Positions 5,475 to 9,448 of a DNA stretch of 9,448 bases are shown piece after piece (position 1 is the first letter of the stretch; every line of letters starts with the position of its first letter). The notes beneath the pieces were generated by a model that saw only the letters and a program-made list of their open reading frames with translations, did not search any database and was not told where the DNA came from. The DNA is taken from NCBI GenBank assembly GCA_900553835.1, contig USFF01000027.1, positions 1-9,448 on the forward strand. The letters are read 5' to 3'. A program made the translations under genes and the position numbers. This DNA is from an uncultured Mycoplasmatota bacterium. GTDB lineage: Bacteria > Bacillota_I > Bacilli_A > RF39 > UBA660.

Positions 5475-7481
5475 GCAATTTGGACAAATAACTTCGCCTT
5501 TCTTTTCTACTAATAATTCACCACATTTAGGGCACACTTCTCCAGTTGGTTTATCCCAAAGAGCATACTTACATTTAGGATAATTATTACAGCCATAGAA
5601 CTCTTTTCCTCTTTTAGTTCTCTTAACTATAATATCGCCTTCACACTTAGGACACTTACAAATAACTGTAGTTTCCTTTTCTTTTTTAGGAATATACTTA
5701 CATTCTGGATAACCACTACAAGCTATAAACTTACCAAATTTGCCATATCTATAAACTAAAGGTTTACCACATTCTGGACAAATATCGCCAGTTTCTTCTG
5801 GAGCATCCTTTTCCATCTTAGAATATGCTTCATCCACTAGTGGTTCAAAATCTTTATAAAACTTGTCTAGTAGTTCATACCAAACCTCTTTACCTTCAGC
5901 AACTTTATCTAAATCAGTTTCCATTTCAGAAGTATACTCAACATTAATAATTGACTTAAAAAATTCTTGTAATTTATCTGTTACTTGAATACCTACAGTA
6001 GTAGGAATAAATTTCTTACTTTCAACAGTAATATATTTTCTTTCTTTTAAAACTTCAATTATCTTAACATATGTACTAGGTCTACCTATTCCTAGACTTT
6101 CTAACTCTTTAATTAACTTATCTTCAGTAAACCTAGCAGGCGGTTCAGTAAAGTGACTAGTAGCTTTAATTTCTTTACTAATTATTACATTAGAATTATA
6201 ATTTGCTAAATCAGGAAGTATTTTATCTTTACTTTCTTCAAAATCACTATATACCTTTAAATAACCATCAAATGTAAGAACTTGTCCACTAGCATTAAAC
6301 TTATAATCATTATTATCAAGAACTACACTTGTAGCCATTACCTTAGCATCAGACATTAAACTAGCAAGAGTTCTAACATATATTAAATTATATAACTTAT
6401 ACTCATCAGGAGTTAAATATGCTTTAATACTTTCAGGTGTTCTTAAAATACTTGTAGGTCTAATACCTTCATGTGCATCTTGAACATTTTCTTTTTCTTT
6501 AGTTTTCTTTACATAACCTACATATTCTTTTCCATAATTAGCTTTAATATAATCAAAAACATCTTTAACAAAGACATCACTTAATCTTGTACTATCTGTT
6601 CTCATGTAAGAAATAAGTCCAACTAAATCATTGCCTATTTTTTTACCTTCATATAAGCCTTGTGCTAAACGCATGGTTTTAGAAGCACTAAAATTTAGTT
6701 TAATACTAGCCATCTGTGTAAGAGTACTAGTAGTAAAGACAAGTTTACTATTCTTTTTCTTTTCCTTACTTTCTACACTTTCAATAGTAAAAGCATTACT
6801 TAAACTATTAAGTATCTTATCTCTTTCTACTGGAGTTTTAATCTCTACCTTTTTATTCTTATACTTAGTTAAACTAGCTTCAAAGTCTTTAAAAATAGCT
6901 TCAATAGTAAAATACTCTTCACTCTTAAAAGCATTTATTTCCCTTTCTCTATCAACAATTAATTTTAAAGCTACACTTTGTACTCTTCCTGCACTTTTAC
7001 CTTCTGTCTTGCTTTGCATAAGTTTACTTAATCTAAAACCTATTATTCTATCTAGAATTCTTCTACTTTCTTGACTATGTACTAAATCCATATCAATATC
7101 TCTAGGATGCTTAAATGCTTCTTTTATAGCATTTTCAGTTATCTCATTAAAAACAACTCTTCCATAATTATCCTTAAGTCCTAAAGCATCTTTTAAATGC
7201 CAACTTATTGCTTCTCCTTCACGGTCTGGATCGGTAGCAAGAATGACATAATCACTAGATTTAATTTCTTTCTTTAAATCAGTTATTAACTTTCCTTTAC
7301 CTTTAATAACTTTATAATTAGGTTTAAAATTATCTTCTAAATCAACACCTAATCCATACTTACCAGTAGTAGCTAAATCTCTAACATGACCCTTACTACT
7401 AGTTACTTTATAATCTTTTCCTAAATATTTTTCAATAGTTTTACTCTTACTAGGACTTTCAACTATTACTAAATTCTTCAT
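5466..7481 (-). CDS. topA: DNA topoisomerase I (type IA)
   Basis: TopA relaxes negative supercoils by transient single-strand cleavage, through a covalent 5'-phosphotyrosine, in the nucleoid. The 671-aa protein is full length for a Firmicutes-type enzyme. The TOPRIM domain starts at the N-terminus (LVIVESPSKSKTI, catalytic Glu at 8) and has DPDREGE at 84-90. The gate domains carry SQESRRILDRIIGFRLS (136-152) and GKSAGRVQSVALKL. The active-site Tyr is Y292 in SYMRTDSTR (291-299), followed by DAHEGIRPT (335-343) and GIGRPSTY (464-471). The C-terminus has three Cys4 zinc ribbons, starting at about C568, C608/C610 and C650, the last ending at the final Cys669. The ATG at 7481 has an AAGGTGA ribosome binding site. 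It appears monocistronic, with its own promoter and a terminator at its stop codon. Confidence 0.97.
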   Translation of the reverse strand: MKNLVIVESPSKSKTIEKYLGKDYKVTSSKGHVRDLATTGKYGLGVDLEDNFKPNYKVIKGKGKLITDLKKEIKSSDYVILATDPDREGEAISWHLKDALGLKDNYGRVVFNEITENAIKEAFKHPRDIDMDLVHSQESRRILDRIIGFRLSKLMQSKTEGKSAGRVQSVALKLIVDREREINAFKSEEYFTIEAIFKDFEASLTKYKNKKVEIKTPVERDKILNSLSNAFTIESVESKEKKKNSKLVFTTSTLTQMASIKLNFSASKTMRLAQGLYEGKKIGNDLVGLISYMRTDSTRLSDVFVKDVFDYIKANYGKEYVGYVKKTKEKENVQDAHEGIRPTSILRTPESIKAYLTPDEYKLYNLIYVRTLASLMSDAKVMATSVVLDNNDYKFNASGQVLTFDGYLKVYSDFEESKDKILPDLANYNSNVIISKEIKATSHFTEPPARFTEDKLIKELESLGIGRPSTYVKIIEVLKERKYITVESKKFIPTTVGIQVTDKLQEFFKSIINVEYTSEMETDLDKVAEGKEVWYELLDKFYKDFEPLVDEAYSKMEKDAPEETGDICPECGKPLVYRYGKFGKFIACSGYPECKYIPKKEKETTVICKCPKCEGDIIVKRTKRGKEFYGCNNYPKCKYALWDKPTGEVCPKCGELLVEKKGEVICPNCKE

Positions 7482-7552
7482 TAATTCACCTTTCCTTATA
7501 TATAATATTAATTAACATCTTATTTTATATTTAATTTCTCTTTTCATTAATA

Positions 7553-7581
7553 AGAATAGTAAAATAAATTCATTTTGTCAA
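7553..7581 (-). promoter_or_regulatory. topA promoter
   Basis: On the minus strand there is a perfect TTGACA (7581-7576), a 17-nt spacer and TATTCT (7558-7553). Transcription would start near 7546, leaving a leader of about 65 nt. The insertion sequence boundary lies only about 40 bp behind the -35, so the promoter core was left intact. Confidence 0.7.
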
Positions 7582-7665
7582 GTATTATTAATTAAAATAA
7601 AAAGCCTTTTTTACTTAACTGTGTCTGAAACGATAAGTTACTTAAATCAAGGAGGTCAATATTAC

Positions 7666-8220
7666 ATGAATAATCAAACTTTAAATGAAATTAATAAAAG
7701 AGATATAGATAAATGTTATTTTTCTATATCTTTTTACCACTCTACTATCTATTTTAATGATGGCAATGACTATATTTACAAGAGAAAGGTTTATACTTTA
7801 ATAGGTTGTAATATGTATAATTATGTTGATTTAATTATTGATAAATTGAATGATAAGAGCAATAAAATTGTAAAAGATTTATATGATAACATGAGCACTT
7901 ATCAAAAAAATATTTTTAATAAACTTATAACTGATAAAGATTATTCTTTTGAATATTCTTTAAATGATTTAGTATTTGATTTTGACTCTCAAGTTATTGA
8001 AACTTTGCTTAATATTGAACTTGATGTTTATTTAGAATATTGTTCTAAGTACATTATAGACAATAAAAGAAATGGTTCAACTCAAAATATAAATTTAAGA
8101 ACTTCTATAAGAGATATTCATTTTAATAGACCTAGACTTAGAAATGAAAAAGATTTTGACTCAATACTCATTCCTAAAAGAACTAGAATTCTTGATGATA
8201 TTCATTCTTTTATATGCTAA
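7666..8220 (+). pseudogene. IS256-family transposase, N-terminal part (frameshifted)
   Basis: The start is the ATG at 7666, 9 nt after a perfect AAGGAGGT; an in-frame GTG at 7621 is in the inverted repeat and has no ribosome binding site. The 184-codon frame ends at TAA (8218-8220). From about residue 103 on it matches the N-terminal DNA-binding half of IS256 transposases: acidic helix DSQVIETLLNIELDVYL, then NKRNGSTQ, IRDIHFNRPRLR and FDSILIPKRTRIL, corresponding to family motifs like YRNGYRPR and EVPRDRNGSFEPQIVKKRQTRL. The first 100 or so residues are an extension not usual in the family. The family protein should continue directly into the IISLYAK motif, which here is found one frame over (+1). 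The shift must therefore fall between about 8196 and 8220. Sequencing error, mutation or programmed shifting could each explain it; decay is most likely. Confidence 0.75.
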
Positions 8221-9148
8221 AAACAATTCAGTTAATGATATTAAAGATTTACTTAAATCCATGTTTAACATTGATTTAAGTACTGCTTATATTAGTAGTG
8301 TTACACAGGAAATTGCTAATCATGTTTTAGAATGGAGAAGCAAAGAATTAGACCCTTGTTATTTCTGTATTAACATTGACTGTTTATATATTACTATAAG
8401 GGATAACAGGTCTCTTGTTTCTCATAAAATTCCTGTATATGTAGCCGTTGGAACTAAGTTAAATGGTCACAAAGAAATTGTAGGTTTATATCTTGGTAAT
8501 GAAGATGAATATAAAAATACCATTGACTCACTATATAATAAAAACATTGGAGAAAGTAAAACTTTTTGGACTGAAGTCTTTGAAGATTTAAAAGACAGAG
8601 GTGTTAAAAAATTATTATTCCTAGTAAGTGATGGTGTTTCAGGTATTACTGAAGCATCAAAGGAAGCTTTCCCTGGTGTATTCCATCAAATATGTGTTGT
8701 TCATTTAGTTAGAAACCTTAAAAAATATGCTACTAAAACTTATTCTAAAGAAGTTATAGGAGATTTTAAGAAAGTTTACACGTCTTCTAACAAAGAACAA
8801 GCTGGTTTATTTATAGAAGAATTTAATATCAAATATAAAGATAAGAGAACTATTTATAAACACGCGAATGAATATTTTAACTTAATATTACCATTATATG
8901 ATTTACCAGTTAATATAAGAAAGTACATTTATACAAACAATATTGTGGAGTCAGTTAACTCTAAAATACAAAGAGTTTTTTATGGAAGAGGTGCTCTTCC
9001 TAATAAAGAAAGTGCACTTAATATTATTTACTTAAATTTAACTGATTTAGAAAACAAATGGAAGAAGTCAAAAGTAAGTAACTGGGATAAAATTTATAAT
9101 GAATTAACTACTATTTACTTAAATGAAATTAAAAAATACATAAACTAA
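8144..9148 (+). CDS. IS256-family transposase, C-terminal DDE domain (downstream frame)
   Basis: The open frame begins with an ATG at 8144, but its first 20 or so codons overlap the N-terminal frame and are out of register. Family similarity starts at about 8204 with ILLYAKNNSVNDIKDLL. The RNase H-like catalytic domain is intact, with D79 in INIDCLYI, D163 in LVSDGVSG and E269 in NNIVESVNS as the DDE triad. The conserved HQICVVHLVRN (181-191), GRGALPNKESALNIIYL (281-297) and a terminal NKWKKSKVSNW also match. About 13 extra residues (122-138) lie between the family's GLYLG and FW motifs. Without the N-terminal DNA-binding part this product should not transpose. It has no ribosome binding site of its own that I can see, so expression would depend on frameshifting or reinitiation. 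Codon use is as AT-rich as its neighbours. Stop TAA. Confidence 0.85.
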   Translation: MKKILTQYSFLKELEFLMIFILLYAKNNSVNDIKDLLKSMFNIDLSTAYISSVTQEIANHVLEWRSKELDPCYFCINIDCLYITIRDNRSLVSHKIPVYVAVGTKLNGHKEIVGLYLGNEDEYKNTIDSLYNKNIGESKTFWTEVFEDLKDRGVKKLLFLVSDGVSGITEASKEAFPGVFHQICVVHLVRNLKKYATKTYSKEVIGDFKKVYTSSNKEQAGLFIEEFNIKYKDKRTIYKHANEYFNLILPLYDLPVNIRKYIYTNNIVESVNSKIQRVFYGRGALPNKESALNIIYLNLTDLENKWKKSKVSNWDKIYNELTTIYLNEIKKYIN

Positions 9149-9170
9149 AAATTATTCCAATTTCCTTTAT

Positions 9171-9286
9171 GACAAGCATAAATGATTTTTATTTATTATA
9201 GTCGTTTTAATTGATTGATATTTTCAAAAAATGAAAATATCAATCATTAAACTCCATCAAGATAACAAATCATTTATTTACTTGTC
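9171..9286. repeat. 116-bp imperfect palindrome downstream of the transposase
   Basis: The outer arms GACAAGCATAAATGATTT (9171-9188) and, on the other strand, GACAAGTAAATAAATGATTT (9286-9267) match except for a 2-nt insertion and two changes. The centre is a perfect 14-bp stem, TGATTGATATTTTC (9212-9225) with its complement at 9233-9246 and a 7-nt loop. The regions between are unpaired or weakly paired. There is no U-tract after the centre, so it is not a normal terminator. It may be a nested miniature element, a fold in the transposase mRNA tail, or an IS end structure. Confidence 0.6.
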
Positions 9287-9288
9287 AA
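9260..9288 (-). promoter_or_regulatory. Predicted minus-strand promoter facing into the transposase gene
   Basis: The minus strand has TTGACA (9288-9283), exactly 17 nt, then TTATCT (9265-9260). Transcription would begin near 9253, run at once through the 14-bp hairpin at 9246-9212, and continue antisense to the 3' end of the transposase. It is a sequence match only. Confidence 0.4.
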
Positions 9289-9329
9289 AAGTTTTCTCGG
9301 CATAAGTTTTTAGTTTATTTAGCATGCAA

Positions 9330-9374
9330 AAAATACTCTAGTTCTCTTTCCAAACTAGAGTATTTTATTTTTTT
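9330..9374 (+). terminator. Strong Rho-independent terminator, possibly bidirectional
   Basis: A perfect 14-bp stem (AAAATACTCTAGTT, 9330-9343, with its complement at 9353-9366) and a 9-nt loop are followed by ATTTTTTT on the plus strand. The opposite side also has a run of A residues, so it could work in both directions. It ends plus-strand transcription from the transposase about 180 bp after its stop codon, just inside the right IS end. Confidence 0.75.
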
Positions 9375-9412
9375 CTTGACTTTATACTTATACCTTATTT
9401 CCGGACACTTTT

Positions 9413-9448
9413 TAAAAAAAGAAAAAAAGAGGTTTACACCCGTAAACT
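9413..9448 (-). terminator. Terminator of a leftward gene beyond the right edge
   Basis: On the minus strand GTTTAC, loop GGGT and GTAAAC form a 6-bp stem (9447-9432), followed by CTC and then T7-C-T7. The stem may extend past the window edge. The long T-run implies termination of a minus-strand transcript coming from the right, just before the IS boundary. Confidence 0.55.

Larger units (their letters stand above)
7621..9408 (+). mobile_element. IS256-family insertion sequence (about 1.8 kb), probably decayed
   Basis: The element is defined by an IS256-type transposase and by imperfect terminal inverted repeats. The left end starts GTGTCTGAAA at 7621. The right end, read on the minus strand from 9408, starts GTGTCCGGAAAT. 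Both continue with ATAAGT and a TAAA-TCAAG block, giving about 30 bp of gapped similarity. The outer boundaries are approximate. I see no matching 8-9 bp target duplication (left flank ...acttaact, right flank tttttaaa...), so the insertion is probably old or rearranged. At about 1.8 kb it is longer than typical IS256 elements, because of an N-terminal extension in the transposase and about 250 bp of non-coding DNA after it. It separates topA from whatever lies to the right and is transcribed away from topA. Confidence 0.6.

Noticed and set aside
6631..7074. 147-codon open frame on the plus strand inside topA
   Set aside because: It is antisense to the conserved TopA core. The hydrophobic Leu/Ser-rich product is a by-product of Lys/Glu codons read in reverse.
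7621..7665. GTG at 7621 as the transposase start
   Set aside because: It coincides with the IS terminal repeat and has no ribosome binding site, while the ATG at 7666 follows a perfect AAGGAGGT.
1..9448. Alternative genetic code (TGA as Trp)
   Set aside because: No complete gene ends in TGA, but all Trp codons I checked are TGG and no gene contains an in-frame TGA. The absence of TGA stops is expected by chance in so AT-rich a window.
1..9448. CRISPR array, tRNA or rRNA genes
   Set aside because: I found no regularly spaced direct repeats, no cloverleaf with a T-arm GTTC motif, and no rRNA-like GC-rich conserved segments.

Overview
The window is very AT-rich. Its genes are tightly packed, use Shine-Dalgarno sites, and are nearly all on the minus strand. 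Every Trp codon I checked is TGG, and every complete gene ends in TAA or TAG. This gene content and style (RNase J2, a NifS-type desulfurase beside a rhodanese-less ThiI, a TopA with zinc ribbons) suggests a low-GC Bacillota/Bacilli chromosome, perhaps a reduced gut or host-associated lineage near the Erysipelotrichales/RF39/Mycoplasmatota branch. Species cannot be named from the sequence, and the standard bacterial code fits.

Layout from left to right. At 1-103 (minus) is the N-terminus of a RhuM-family-like protein with its own extended -10 promoter. At 172-294 (minus) is a 40-aa hypothetical protein. A compact three-gene unit follows, transcribed leftwards from a near-consensus promoter at 4362-4390: an RNase J2-like protein (2654-4303), a cysteine desulfurase (1520-2644) and the tRNA 4-thiouridine enzyme ThiI (347-1516). 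The desulfurase can supply persulfide sulfur to ThiI, as NifZ does in Bacillus subtilis. RNase J2 is normally a partner of RNase J1.

Upstream, at 4482-4605, is a probable free-standing structured small RNA with a strong promoter, three predicted stems and a clear intrinsic terminator. I could not assign it to a known RNA family. Next come two overlapping genes (4658-5403) for small single-pass proteins that look like divergent pseudopilin-like paralogues. topA follows (5466-7481), with its terminator hairpin overlapping its own stop codon and a consensus promoter at 7553-7581.

Right of topA is an IS256-family insertion sequence (about 7621-9408), oppositely oriented. Its transposase is split by a +1 frameshift, although all three DDE residues survive in the downstream part. 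The DNA after the transposase holds a 116-bp imperfect palindrome, an inward-facing minus-strand promoter and a strong bidirectional-looking terminator. The window ends in what looks like the terminator of a leftward gene lying beyond the right edge.

Most of the window is ordinary housekeeping DNA. The parts that deserve a second look are the unassigned small RNA, the strongly degenerate RNase J2, the pseudopilin-like pair, and the frameshifted IS with its palindromic tail.
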